A stretch of 64,000 nt of DNA. Source: Nymphalis io. Taxonomy: Eukaryota; Arthropoda; Insecta; Lepidoptera; Nymphalidae. Shown here one piece after another: positions 36,546 to 47,674 of this stretch. Location of the stretch: NCBI RefSeq assembly GCF_905147045.1, contig NC_065908.1:4092001-4156000 (forward strand), written 5' to 3'. Both the position numbers and the translations under genes were made by a program. Each line of letters begins with the position of its first letter. Positions within the stretch are counted from its first letter, which is position 1. The notes beneath the pieces are model-generated. The model searched no databases and was not told where the DNA came from. It was given only the letters and a program-made list of their open reading frames with translations.

Positions 36546-36740
36546 CTGCCTCTATTGTATCGCTAGCGTATATGCCTGCAGATCCCGAGGTCCTAGGTTC
36601 AAAAATGTATTAGGTTGTTATCTGGATATTTTTAAAAGCATCCCGATTTAAAAAAGTTGTCAAAGCTTAGACTTTGAAAGAACATAAAACCTTTTGTCCT
36701 ACATTTGGTCTTTCTCCGGTCACGGGTTGCTGTCTACAAC
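36546..36740 (+). repeat. SINE-Cys copy, clear tRNA-Cys-like anticodon arm
   Basis: GCCTGCAGATCCCGAGGTCCTAGGTTCA at 36573-36600 closely follows the anticodon arm and T-arm start of tRNA-Cys(GCA). The body is partly preserved (GTCCTACATTTGGTCTTTCTCCGGTC). Too degraded to be a tRNA gene. Confidence 0.75.
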
Positions 36741-36768
36741 ATACATCCTATTGGATGTATGTCGTAGA
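36733..36768. other. Hairpin with 16-bp arms
   Basis: 36733-36748 pairs with 36753-36768 with one mismatch around the loop TATT (ACATACATCC/GGATGTATGT core). It sits where the SINE-Cys 3' end should continue. Confidence 0.85.
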
Positions 36769-37288
36769 GAGTAAAGTGTATGTAACCCTTGATCATTCAT
36801 AGCTTCTTTGTATTAGATTGTACATAAATGGAATTTTATCATTGTACCAATATATCAATGTTCTATAAATACTATTATATTAGAAAATAATTATAAAAAT
36901 ATAAAAACTACTAATAATCCTTTTAATTTATAGAGCACTAGAGTTATTAAAATCAATTATAACGGCTTTTACTTACAATAAAGTAAGCAACAAAATATTT
37001 ACTATCACCCATTAAATCCTAACGTACACAGTCAGGCAATTGGAAGTCTAAATCCAGCTAGTCTAGTTCGATGTTTAAACGAGACCTAGGCACACTTCAT
37101 ACATGCGTCAAATATGTCTTAAGACAATGTATGTAGCAATCGGTGTCGTAATAATGAAATTTAAAGTCTTAGTTGTCTTTCTATTGCGTTTTATATATAT
37201 TATAAAGTTATTTATACTTGTGGTAATTTTTTTAACTGTGTATATATGATGATGTCCTCTTAATTGATTTGAGCATACTGCTCCGTAC

Positions 37289-37602
37289 ATATTATAATGC
37301 ACAAGTGTGTGCACAAGCACAATTGTACTCTCTATCACCTCGCTCTCACAATCTGAGGGGCGACAAATCCGAAACGACCGGTAAGAGTTACAACGCAGAA
37401 TACCCGCTACCTGTTTTCCGAGACACCAGGACACCAGGGAGTGCACACAATTCCAAATTCCAGACACCGAGTTGCTTCCGAGAAATTTTCGTCAGAAAAT
37501 CCTTATAACTTTTTATCGGCCCGACTATTTGAGCCCTGAACCTCGGGATTATATCTCGACCTTATGTCTCCACTAAAGTCTAAACCATTAAGGCAGTTGT
37601 GT
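37289..37602 (-). repeat. SINE-Cys copy, full length
   Basis: TATTATAATGCACAAGTGTGTGC, CCTCGCTCTCACAATCTGAGG, GAAACGACCGGTAAGAGTT, TTTTTATCGGCCCGAC and GAGCCCTGAACCTCGGGATTATA run in family order, ending CCATTAAGGCAGT. Frames of 79 and 119 codons overlap it on opposite strands; both are repeat-derived. Confidence 0.8.
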
Positions 37603-37604
37603 GT

Positions 37605-38740
37605 ATATATCAAACAAATCTTTCTGTTTTTATTTTGACGCTTCATCTTTATAATTGTTTTTTATTTAGATATGAAAAAATTATCAACAAACATTCTTAG
37701 TTTTCAAAATATATTTATTTTATAATAGTAAAAACTTTTAAATTAGTATAACAAATTATTCTTGTTTTTAATTTTTAATTTTTTTTTTCTTATTACACGT
37801 TTAAAAATTTATTTTAACCCGTTGTCTGAAGTCTGCGTTGACCTTTAATCGTTCTGCCTCTCAGCATGACTGATCGGTACATTTCACAGCATCCCGTGCG
37901 ACGGCCGGACGGTGTAATTATTTTATTTATATTATAAATAGTTTCCTTTAACATTAAATTATAAAAAACGATGCGCTGTTGCAAATTTATAAGACGAGGT
38001 GTGTGTCGATTACATGTTGCTCACAAAGAAAAATTTACCCGATTAAATTAAAAATGGAACGTCACAAGATGATCTATTCGAAAACATTCATCAACTTAAA
38101 ATTACCGGTTTTTATGTTATTAAAAAGTATAATAAAACGATATTGAACTATAAACATTTAATAAATTATAATTATAGATTCATTGTTGGATATTAATTGT
38201 TATGGCCTTCAAAAATATTCAGAAGTCATCAAGTTCCGTTACCTCAGAATATAGTAAATTAGGAAAAACGTGATAAGTGTATCTAGATTAAAAAAGGTTA
38301 TATATTAATTAGAAATATATTTTATAATCTGTGTCGATTAACGTATTCGACACCTGGCGTATCGCTTCATTAGTATAAATGAATTCCATTATTAAGTAGG
38401 AATTCTATTTACGGTAATTCTAGATATACGAAATTAGTTTTTTTTTACTATCTACACGTGTCTATTGGAGGCTTATATAAAAAAAGTTCATTTGAACTGA
38501 TATTAAAAAAAAAGAATACGCTTTTAAATTTCGAGAGGTATATGTTAGTTTAAAATTAACGTCGAACTAGATTTTTTGATGTCATGGCTGTATGATACAA
38601 TGCCTTATGCAAGAAGAGGGAAAATAAAAAAACTGGTGACGTCAACTTAATTCTCAATATATTAATAAATATAAGAAGTCGTTTTGATACAAGTATTAAA
38701 AGTAAATTCATTGATGTGAGATTACAATAATGTGGTACCA
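37605..38740. other. Mostly AT-rich, no gene
   Basis: 37815-37920 is less AT-rich (GAAGTCTGCGTTGACC; CATCCCGTGCGACGGCCGGACGG) and unassigned. Nothing else recognised. Confidence 0.4.
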
Positions 38741-38747
38741 TTTATTT

Positions 38748-38892
38748 AGTGGTAGGGCTTTGTGCAAGCCGTCTGTGTACCTAGTATTGTTGAGTTGCGG
38801 TTTGAAGAGCGAGTCAGTCTAAGTACAGGAGATATAACACAACATTTTAGTTTCCGAGGTGGTGACTACTGACCATCAGGTGGCCCAGGAAC
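38748..38892 (+). repeat. Family B element, internally deleted
   Basis: AGTGGTAGGGCTTTGTGCAAGCCGTCTG, TTGAGTTGCGGTTTGAAGAGCGAGTCAG and CTGACCATCAGGTGGCCCAG, with about half of the unit lost. Cut at its 3' side by the LINE tail starting at 38893. Confidence 0.75.
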
Positions 38893-38960
38893 TTTTTATT
38901 TTATTTATTTATTTATTTATTACGGCTTACCAACAGTTGTATACATTGAATATAACACAT
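38893..38960 (-). repeat. LINE 3' terminus with (AAAT)n tail
   Basis: Read in reverse: ATACAACTGTTGGTAAGCCGTAATAAATAAATAAATAAATAAA. The tetranucleotide tail and TGTTGGTAAGCC preceding it look like a LINE end. May be the 3' end of the same element whose coding end lies at 39380-39574. Confidence 0.5.
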
Positions 38961-38966
38961 GTCACA

Positions 38967-38970
<4 letters not shown>

Positions 38971-39025
<55 letters not shown>
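38971..39025. repeat. (AT)n microsatellite, about 27 units
   Basis: Uninterrupted AT run of about 55 bp, the longest simple repeat in the window. Confidence 0.95.
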
Positions 39026-39031
<6 letters not shown>

Positions 39032-39099
39032 ATAGCATAACAACTAATTATAGGTAAACACCGCTTGTAATTATACATAAAAAGAAAAAAAGTAGCTAT

Positions 39100-39273
39100 A
39101 GCAAATTAATTTGTTATTTGATTTTTATAAGTGAAATATTTCGTCTACAATCTGTGTTCACATAGTTGTTGGGTTATAACTTAGCTTGCTTATAATGTTT
39201 ACTTATATATTAAATGTGTCTTTAGTTATAATCTGTTTTGTGGACCATAAATAAATAAATAAATAAATAAATT
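39100..39273 (+). repeat. Element tail ending in (AAAT)n
   Basis: TAATCTGTTTTGTGGACCATAAATAAATAAATAAATAAATAAAT has the form of a retroelement 3' end in the opposite direction to 38893-38960. It would be nested inside that element. Upstream boundary unknown. Confidence 0.4.
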
Positions 39274-39379
39274 TAACACTAAATAATAATAATATAAACT
39301 CAATTACAACAATAGACACGAAAAAAATATATACAAAAATATGTATATTTGAAAGTGCCTTATAAAAATAGTTATTTTA

Positions 39380-39574
39380 CTAATCAAAGTGGGATAAGCC
39401 AGTACAAATTGATTTCAACTTAGTGAGGGAATCATAATGTAGATCGATTTGATAACTGCAAGCATTTATCACTTTACATAATCTCGAACAGGGAGAGTTG
39501 GCACCTAACACAGTCTTTCTAAGAACTGGACAGAGTATGATCGAGCTGCGAGGGAGCCCAGAGGATACACACAA
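39380..39574 (-). pseudogene. Probable LINE reverse-transcriptase C-terminus
   Basis: A reverse frame of 64 codons ends SICTGLSHFD and a stop at 39380-39382. It contains GANSPCSRLCKVINAC and IDLHYDSLTKLK, an NSP.SR....N...ID...DSL..K order that I recall from the C-terminal ends of insect LINE ORFs. Moderate confidence. It lacks all catalytic parts. Confidence 0.4.
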
Positions 39575-39672
39575 CTTGAATATTTGAATATTGCAAGCTA
39601 CAAGTAATGTAACTTTGGAGAATAAATAGTCTTAAATATCAATAGCTCTAGTAGCCAGCCGTGTTATAAACA

Positions 39673-39926
39673 CCGCTGGTGGTAGGGCTTTGTGCAAACT
39701 CGTCTGGGTAGGCACCACCCACTCATCAGATATTCTACCGCAAAACAGCAGGACTTGCTACTGTTGTGTTCCGGTTTGAAGGGTGAGTCAGCCAAGGTTG
39801 GTGGCGCATTGGCGATGTTTAACATCTCTTACAATGCCAATGTCAATGGACTTTGGTTGGACCATTTACCATCAGGTGGCCCATTTGTTCGTCCGCCAAC
39901 CCATTCTATAAAAATAAAAAAAAAAC
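39673..39926 (+). repeat. Family B element with internal deletion
   Basis: Typical head and tail, but about 55 bp between GAGTCAGCC and AAGGTTGGTGGCGC are missing. An 82-codon frame across it is not a gene. Confidence 0.85.
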
Positions 39927-39934
39927 GCCTTTCC

Positions 39935-40975
39935 TTATAGTTTTTATTCTTGTCAAACCGTACCGTCTTTAAGTTTTTTTTTAACTTACATTACAATAGC
40001 GTGTTTTTTTTAAATTATAGTAATCAATTTTTTCATTAATAATAAATTATTATCTATGTTTATTATCTCTGAAAGATATTTTCGCATGCGAAATGGTATT
40101 GAACAGTGCGTTTGCGCCGCTAATGTAACAATGAATGAAGAGCGGGCGTCGCTCCAGGCTGTGTGCACCTGTATCTCCGTGCACGCAATCTTAGACCCAG
40201 CTTACAATGAAGGAAGCTTATATAATATTATTTCGAAATAATATCACTGTTTTTTATTTTTTTTTATTGATTTGATACGTGTTGCAATTATTTTATATTT
40301 AACATTAGTGCCAATCTATGACACATAGTTTTATAATTATAGATGATTTAAAAATTAAAAGTCAAGAATTATCTTATCTTAATGGGAATGCGTTTTTTTT
40401 TTAAATCCGTTTTAAATTTAATTCAAATATATATTATGAATTAAATAAGGCTAAGTTGATTTAGTTGCCAATTAAAAACATCAAATGATCAAAAGTGATT
40501 ATTCAAACACGCGTTAAATATTAAAATGTTTATAGTATGATAATTTGACATCATGTGTACTGTCCTTAGTCCTTGTGCGCGTCTCCTGTGATTACCTGCG
40601 AACGGCCTCCGTTTAACCCATTCCTTTTTTAAAACTCGACGTTCCTGTTTCAAAAACTTGTGCGATTATTCCCGCGTCTTCCTCATTTTGAATTTGGAAC
40701 GGACAATGACAATTGCTTTCAACGATTTTTTTACCAGCACCCAAATTAGGCCATTTCAGTCATGCAAGCGGTTTGTCACTGCGAAGACCAGTAGTCGAGT
40801 TGAAGACTCTTTTGTTCGACCTCTTTGTTCGCCAATATGGAGGAAAAAAGTATTCCCAATTACACGAATAAGTACATATTGTTAACGACAAATTGGTAAA
40901 ACTGTTAAGATGTACACTGTATCCTTTTTATGTTTTCTGTGGCGTGCAATTTTCGGCGCACATTTATGCGATATA
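39935..40975. other. No gene recognised; less AT-rich block at 40555-40870
   Basis: The block 40555-40870 has balanced composition and a 75-codon forward frame (40658-40885) with no motif I know. It could be unique regulatory DNA or an unrecognised repeat. Confidence 0.35.
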
Positions 40976-40978
40976 TAT

Positions 40979-41269
40979 ATTTTTTTATAGAATAGGAAGG
41001 TGGACGAGCATATGGGCCACCTGATGGTAAGTGGTCACTAAGCGCCCTTAGACATTGGCATTCTAAGAAATGTCAACCATCGCTTATAGCCAATGCGCCA
41101 CCAACCTTGGGAATTAAGATTTTATGTCCCTTGTGCCTGTAATTACACTGGCTCACTCACCCTTCAAACCGGAACACAACAATATCAAGTATTGCTGTTT
41201 TGCGGTAGAATATCTGATGAGTGGGTGGTACCTACCCAGACGAGCTTGCACAAAGCCCTACCACCAGTA
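40979..41269 (-). repeat. Family B element, full length
   Basis: Tail TTTTTTATAGAATAGGAAGGTGG to head CTACCACCAGT. Almost identical to 13189-13485 and 62187-62488, suggesting recent common ancestry of these three. Confidence 0.9.
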
Positions 41270-41274
41270 AATCA

Positions 41275-42410
41275 TAATAAATCATATAAAAAGATATCAA
41301 TTAGGAGGTTTGCGTATGACGTCCCGATATAATTTTTAAATTACTACCTCTAACAACTAGTTAGAAAAATATTTTAAAAATAATTATTTTATGTTTTAAA
41401 TCTTTAGACATTTCAAATACAGAAGCCTTTTATTTTACGTCGAGTAAATTCCGTCGATTCAAGATAAGAATCTCAGCTGCAATTTTTATAAACAATAGCC
41501 ATTTTAATATCGAAATAAGTAAAAAACTATACGCTATTGATAATACAAAAAATGCAATAATAAATTACCGGGCAGTGGGTAATAAACCGCGATTTGCTTC
41601 GGGCGACTCAGAGAGCTACCAGCGCGTTGGTAAGGTAAAAAAAAACCTTTAATATGAAAGGAGGTGCTTCGTTAATGCATTCGCCTCGAGGCATCGCGTC
41701 AAGTCGGACATTGTTTTCTGGAATGCAAGTTTAAAAGCAGGTTCAGTTGCTGCGAGTAGATCCAGTTATATTCAATTGTCACAGTAATTTGTCTTCATAG
41801 TGCCACCGAGTTTCGCAAGCTACTGTCTATTCCGGCCTATTGTTATTCGTTTCTGGATTAGTTGCAACATAAATTCATTATTAATAACCGTTTTATTGAA
41901 TCAAACCGTACCGTACTTGTATTTGGTGTCAGGATAATGATATAAGTGTTAATAAAATTTATAGTTACAGTTATTTAGAGGGTAATTGATTAATGTTTAT
42001 AATATTCTATCGATTGAGGAAACGCTTTGGTTTATATTTCGAGTTATCGTAATGCGAAATAAATTGATTTCGATTATTAAATTTTAAACGATAATATTAT
42101 TTTATGTTTCATTTTATTACTTCAGTTATATACTAATAACGCTTTATAGGCTTCGCTTTTGTCATAATTCACAATTGCAAAATACCAATTTACATAGATC
42201 TTTCTTCAAAAATGAATGATTTTCATAAAAAACTTTTAACACCTTTATTGGAATCTTTCCTAGTTAACTACTGTGTAAAAGGAATCCGTATGCATATTTT
42301 CATGGTGCTAAGTTCTGTGAGCTTTACGTATATGTCAGTTAGTTATTATTTTATATATATATAGATATGTTCTCACAAATTTTGGAAATAAGAAGGACGC
42401 TAGTTTTGGT
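41275..42410. other. No gene recognised
   Basis: 41570-41830 is less AT-rich and contains CGGGCGACTCAGAGAGCTACCAGCGCG-type sequence without an open frame. The remainder is AT-rich. Confidence 0.35.
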
Positions 42411-42412
42411 GC

Positions 42413-42550
42413 TGAGCCGAGACAGTACAGTGGAGACACTTGTCGATCTTGACGGAAGATCATGAGTTTAAATCCTGGGAAGCGATGGAATTTGGAAATG
42501 CTTAATTTGTGTTTGTTTTTTTCTTAATTCATCTCGGCGGCAAGGCATTT
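42413..42550 (+). repeat. SINE-Lys 5' half, degraded
   Basis: GAGCCGAGACAGTACAGTGG, GATCATGAGTTTAAATCCTGGG, GCTTAATTTGTGTTTG and AATTCATCTCGGCGGCAAGGCA match the head and first body block. Confidence 0.6.
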
Positions 42551-42800
42551 TTTTAATCAATTTATTGAAATATTATAGGTACACTGAAAAATACCACAAA
42601 AGTTTGATCTCAATGCACCAAGGTATGACCTCAGTCAGTAAAATAGAAGACATTCACGTGTCTGAAGTAAGTTACTTGATGATAGGGCTTTGTGCAAGCC
42701 GGGCTAGAGATACCACCCAATCATCAGATATTACCATCAAACAAGGATACTTAGTATTGTTGTGTTCCGGTTCAAAGGGTGAATGAGCCAGTGTAACTAC

Positions 42801-43083
42801 TTTGACGAGCCGGTTGGCGTGGTTGGTAGAACACTTGCCTTTCACGCCGAAGGTTGTGGGTTCGATTCCCACCCAGGACAGACATTTGTGTGCATGAACA
42901 TGTCTGTTTGTCCTGAGTCTGGGTGTAATTATCTATATAAGTATGTATTTACAAAAGAAAAGTAGTATATGTAGTATATCAGTTGTCTGGTTTCCATAGC
43001 ACAAGCTTTGTACAAGCTTAATTTGGGATCAGATGGCCGTGTGTGAAAAATGTCCCAGGATATTATTATTATTATTATTATTA
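42801..43083 (+). repeat. SINE-Glu copy, complete, with 7-bp TSD
   Basis: The head TGGCGTGGTTGGTAGAACAC and GGTTCGATTCCCACC are A- and B-box-like. TTGCCTTTCACGCCGAAGG resembles the anticodon arm of tRNA-Glu(TTC). The body ends GGGATCAGATGGCCGTGTGTG, AAAAATGTCCCAGGAT and (ATT)n. TAACTAC occurs at 42794-42800 and 43084-43090. No acceptor stem forms, so this is not a tRNA gene. Confidence 0.92.
43060..43083. repeat. (ATT)n tail of SINE-Glu
   Basis: Seven to eight ATT units form the 3' end of the SINE. Such tails in place of poly-A suggest mobilisation by a LINE with a simple-repeat tail. Confidence 0.9.
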
Positions 43084-43993
43084 TAACTACAGGTACAAGG
43101 GATATAACATCTTAGTTCCCAAGATTCGTGGTGCATAGTCACTATCAGGAATGGTAAATAACAGCGCCAATGTCTATTATTGCGGCGGTGACTTGTTACT
43201 ACCAAGTGCTCCACCTGCTCCACCACCTATATTATAGAAAAAAATATCGCTGATGCTGCTAGACCACTAAATCAATGAGGCAGCACCTGAAATACCTAAC
43301 GTTTGAATAAATACGGGTTCAAGTTTCATAGGTCGCAATTAACGGTGCATCGGTCTAGACGCAGACGATTTGTCGCAAGTAACGAGCACAATACGCGTTA
43401 CAGTCGCGCACCCCCCGCTGCACGCATTTGTACATGCATATGCGCCAGCTATGCGATGGTGGTACACTGAGGTAAAAAAGTCTATATTTGATTTTTTATA
43501 AAAAAGAACACACTCAAATCAGTTCTGGATCGAAATTTTCAAATTTCTCTCGTGAAAATTCTCGGAAGAGAATTTTAAACGGGCAATTTATCTTCCTTTC
43601 TACATAAAAATATTGTAAGATAATATATTTATGAATAGTTACCGTGTTTTTGTGTTCCTTGAGTTATTTAAAGAATTTTTAATAGAAATTAGATATATTG
43701 GTTACTATTTTTTTATTTGAAATAAGACAAACCCTCGACTAATAACTAAACATTTATTGTGGGATAAATTCTATCTTAATATATCGTGTGCTGTGTAATT
43801 TACCAAGCGAAAGGAAAATGTATTGTATTCCGGTGTGAAGTCAGCTTAAGTTAGTCAGTAATTAATTAAATAAGGATTTAAGTCTATTATTCAGGTATAC
43901 CTTGATAATATTCAAAAAAAGAATTCGATAAGAATTTTTCTACTTCTTAAATATCAACTTTTATAGATAACTAGTGTTTGTTTATAGTAAAAT

Positions 43994-44206
43994 TTGTGTT
44001 TATAATTCATCTCGTGCTTGACGGTGAAGGAAAACATCGTGAGGAAACCTGCATGTGTCTAATTTCATTGAAATTGTGCCACACGTGTATTCTACCAACC
44101 CGCATTGGAGCAGCGTGGTGGAGCCCATAGCCATAAGCCCCAAACCTTCTCCTCGAAAGGGAGAGGAGCCTTAGCCCAGCAGTGGGACATTAACAGGCTG
44201 TTACTG
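43994..44206 (+). repeat. SINE-Lys, 5'-truncated with 11-bp TSD
   Basis: Starts inside the element at TTGTGTTTATAATTCATCTCG and continues to the 3' end. TATAGTAAAAT flanks it at 43983-43993 and 44207-44217. A 10-12 bp insertion (GCCCATAGCC) splits the GTGGTGGAATAAGC block. Confidence 0.93.
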
Positions 44207-44321
44207 TATAGTAAAATATACAGATTCACGTCAAATAACATATATATTCACCACATTCGACAGGTAATTGCTTTACTTTCCCTGTAGTCATTCTTGTGAT
44301 TTGCTAAACACCCTAAACTGG

Positions 44322-44520
44322 TCTCGATGGCCGCTCAGAACTCGGATATATTGTAGTGTACCTAATATTCAGTGCCAGTGTCTTCAGTGCCTCGGAAAAC
44401 ACTGAGTTTTAAAACCTGTGCTTGATCTTTCTGGTCGTGTCAAATTTCCATTCTATCGAACTACGAGAAAGAGAATATGTGCGCAAACACATGATGGACT
44501 CCTGTACTGTTATATAGTCT
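44322..44520 (+). repeat. SINE-Cys copy, degraded
   Basis: CAGTGCCTCGGAAAACACTGAG, GATCTTTCTGGTCGTGTC, TTCCATTCTATCGAACTACGAG and ATGTGCGCAAACACATGATGG follow the family. The head is barely recognisable. Confidence 0.65.
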
Positions 44521-44524
44521 ATGT

Positions 44525-46660
44525 AACTTAGCGTCATGGCCAAATTATGAGTGAATAATAAAAAAATTAATAGTAAAATACACACTTGAAATTCAAAAAT
44601 AGAAATAGTTCTTCATCAATACCATTCTTTACCATATAATTTTAAAATCATTGTATACGCAAATAACCTCAGACAGATATTGAATGGCTGAAAAGAATTT
44701 CAACCTGATATGGACGCAATTAGCGAAAGAGTGGAGTTCTTGCTAATAATAAACAACAATGCGTGTCTCGGTTGGACCTCCCGCTGTTATAGTGCGCCGT
44801 GTCGAGAAATATTTAAGCAGTGATTAAAAAGATCTTGAACTTTTAAAAAAAGAACTAAATTTGTATGGTATAAAATATTTTATTTCATTGTTACGTTTTT
44901 GTTAATATAACGACATTAATAAAAAAAATAATAATGATTTGGTTTTAATTAAATACGTTCATTGCGTTCGGGTGAAATTTGAAATTTGAATTTCGAATAT
45001 AATGAAAGTGCTTAATTTAAAATTTATTGTAAATTTTTTTTCAATTAATTAGTTCGCGAGGATTTATGAAATTATGTAATTAAAAAAGATAGTATTTTTA
45101 ATTTTATTTTCTATATACTATATGTCATCGAATCGACAGGCTGTATTCACGTGTTCTAAGTGTGTTGCCAGCTTAATACGGTCATGTTCAAACGATCCCA
45201 CTCCTAACTAAGCAACAAACTATCGGTTATCCATAACACTTATTGTGTATTCTTTTGACAAATGCGCACGCGCATCCCTCGTTAATACCGCGGCTGGGTA
45301 CACGCCGATAATTTCTCTTTGTTTTATATCGTTTTGTTTTAGGCTTTGGTTATCGTGAGCTTATTGTTTTTTTATTAAGATCTTAGATAGAGTGTAAATT
45401 GATACTTGGATTGGAGTATTCTTAAACATGTAACGAAGTGCTCATCGGATGTTAATATATTATGTCATATCTGGAACATACTATAAAGGTTAGAGTTTCC
45501 CATATAATTTAGGTTTTTTTTCACCTATTTAATAATTATTTATTGTGACTATTTAATATAGATAATTCAATCTAATCAACGATGTCTGAATCTATAAAAT
45601 ACAAGCGAATGTCTTTTTTTATATAAATAAAAAGAAAATGTATTTCTACGCAAATTTATCAATTATACTGTTTGTTATACTTTTTATTTTTTACTTATTT
45701 GGAAAGTAAGATTTTTTAATAAAATAACATAAAAAAGTAATGATTTATATATTTTATAAAAATAAAAAAAAGTTAATTTATATTCATTTAATAATAATCG
45801 TATACCAATCAGAGATTTCTCTTCCTAATTTACTATATAGCAAAAATGAGAGGTATGCGTACAAAAAGTTTTTATTGAAACAGTTATAAATTTAATGGCA
45901 TTTCAAGTAAAACATCTAATTTGAGAAAGTACACGAATACTTTGCAATATATTAATGTTAATTATGTAAATCGTATGGAATTCCATTCCAATTTGGTTTA
46001 CATGTTCAAACACAAACGACCGACGAAATTATAACGAAATTAAAAAAAAAAAATTTCTATGATAACGGTGTTATACAATTTTTAAAGACAATAGATTTGG
46101 TAACGTTCGAAGTTATACATAAAAGGTTAAAGCGCTTAAACAATAAAATTAATACGGTGTAGTTTGTATAAAGTAAAACTAAATTTTATGTTTTATAATT
46201 TACTTTTAACGTCAAATTAGATCGACGTAAGCCTCAAACATACGTGAAAATAAATTAAAAGAGTTTTCGAAAAAATAATCTTAAAACAGATTCTAATATA
46301 TACATTTTAAGAAGCTTAAAAACTAAACTAAACTTGTTTCATTTGACGCACAAAAACAAAACTAAAAACCGTAGCACGAGTCGTCAATGCAAAGAAAATA
46401 ACAGGACATGAAACATAAAATTTTATAAAGAATCTAAAAAAGTGGTCATTAAAAAAAATTGGGAATTTATCCCTCCACACATTTCTAAATGAAAGCAAAA
46501 ATTTCGTCGAATTTGGCAGAGATTTTTTCATAACTTCTTACCTAAAGAAAAAATGTAAGCTATATTTGTTGAATTGTGAAAGTACTGGGACTAAAAAAAT
46601 AATAAGATTGATTAAAAATTTTTGAAGCTTATTGATGAAGCTTACTTGAAAAAATATTTT
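44525..46660. other. Mostly AT-rich unique DNA, no gene
   Basis: A less AT-rich block at 45120-45320 has no open frame. The 67-codon reverse frame at 46328-46531 is AT-rich and shows no motif. Confidence 0.4.
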
Positions 46661-46663
46661 CGT

Positions 46664-46948
46664 TTTTTATATAGTCAGGCGGACGAGCATATGGGCCACC
46701 TGATGGTGAGTGGTCACCAACGCCCTTAGACATTGGCACTGTAAGAAATGTTGACCATTGGTTACATTGCCAATGCGCCACCAACCTTGGACCCTAAGAT
46801 TTTATGTCCCTTGTGCCTGTAATTACACTGGCTCACTCACCCTTCAAACCGGAATACAACAATACCAAGTACTGCTGTTTTGCGGTGGAATATCTGATGA
46901 GTGGGTGGTACCTACCCAGACGAGCTTGCACAAAACTCTACCACCAGT
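46664..46948 (-). repeat. Family B element, full length
   Basis: Tail TTTTTTATATAGTCAGGCGG to head CTACCACCAGT. The internal hairpin region reads CATTGGCACTGTAAGAAATG...GGTTACATTGCCAATG. Two overlapping frames across it are by-products. Confidence 0.9.
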
Positions 46949-47018
46949 ATCAATTTTTATATATAACTGAAGTTATAATAGTTATGCTATCAATTTTTAT
47001 GTATGATTGAAATTATAA
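46948..47018. repeat. 31-bp direct repeat, period 40
   Basis: TATCAATTTTTAT(A/G)TAT... at 46948-46978 is repeated with a few changes at 46988-47018, immediately beside the family B head. Possibly a tandem duplication older than, or created with, the insertion. Confidence 0.75.
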
Positions 47019-47674
47019 AACTTTTATCAAATAATTCGTAATGTTCGGTATACAATAAGCATTTATTTCGACCTACACAGATAATAATTTACAAACCCAT
47101 TATCATACAATATACAACATAAATTCCAATAAAATAAAATCATAATAATCATATTACGTGTCAAAAATATTAAGTATTAAGAATGAAAATTGCTTACATA
47201 AATTGTTATTTATGATCCTCACCCAATTCAACATTATTCTGAATAAAAAAAATGGTAAATTAATAAATAATGCAGATTTCGAAGTATTTATACCCAATCA
47301 CATAACCCATATTGCAAAAAAATAATAATATAAAAGATTTTTGTTATATTAAATACTCATATACTGTAAATGCAACCAGGTTTACTTATATAATATTTAT
47401 ACGTTTTTCCTTACATATCAGGTTTCTAAATTGAGCCTAATAAAAATTTATACCAGGAAGAACAAAAAGCGTAAGAAATGGTATGAGCTATTAGCATATG
47501 GTTCACATTGGCATCACGTGCAATCATCAGCCGATCGAAAGATCAAGTCGCATTGTGCCGATGAATAGAACGTCCACCTCTATTGTAAGTTAATGCTGAC
47601 CGAGATGGATCACATACAGCTTTCAACACTGGACAGCTTAAATGTTGGAATAAAACAATTGAAAGAAATCATTG

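Larger units (their letters stand above)
42674..43244 (+). repeat. Family B element split by SINE-Glu
   Basis: The first piece 42674-42800 runs from ACTTGATGATAGGGCTTTGTG to GAGCCAGTGTAACTAC. The second piece 43084-43244 resumes TAACTACAGGTACAAGGGATATAACATC and ends TATTATAGAAAAAAA. Removing 42801-43083 and one TAACTAC gives a continuous element. Confidence 0.9.

Noticed and set aside
37108..37508. Overlapping frames of 119 and 79 codons on opposite strands
   Set aside because: Both run across a SINE-Cys copy and carry no protein motif.
42808..42878. tRNA-like sequence with A and B boxes
   Set aside because: It is the head of SINE-Glu. No acceptor stem pairs, and the same head recurs with the SINE body in other copies. 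The same reasoning applies to all SINE-Lys and SINE-Cys heads.
47531..47584. Possible 54-nt exon (ATCATCAG acceptor, ATT|GTAAGT donor, one open frame)
   Set aside because: The acceptor has no real polypyrimidine tract and the stretch lies beside a degraded family B copy; likely chance.
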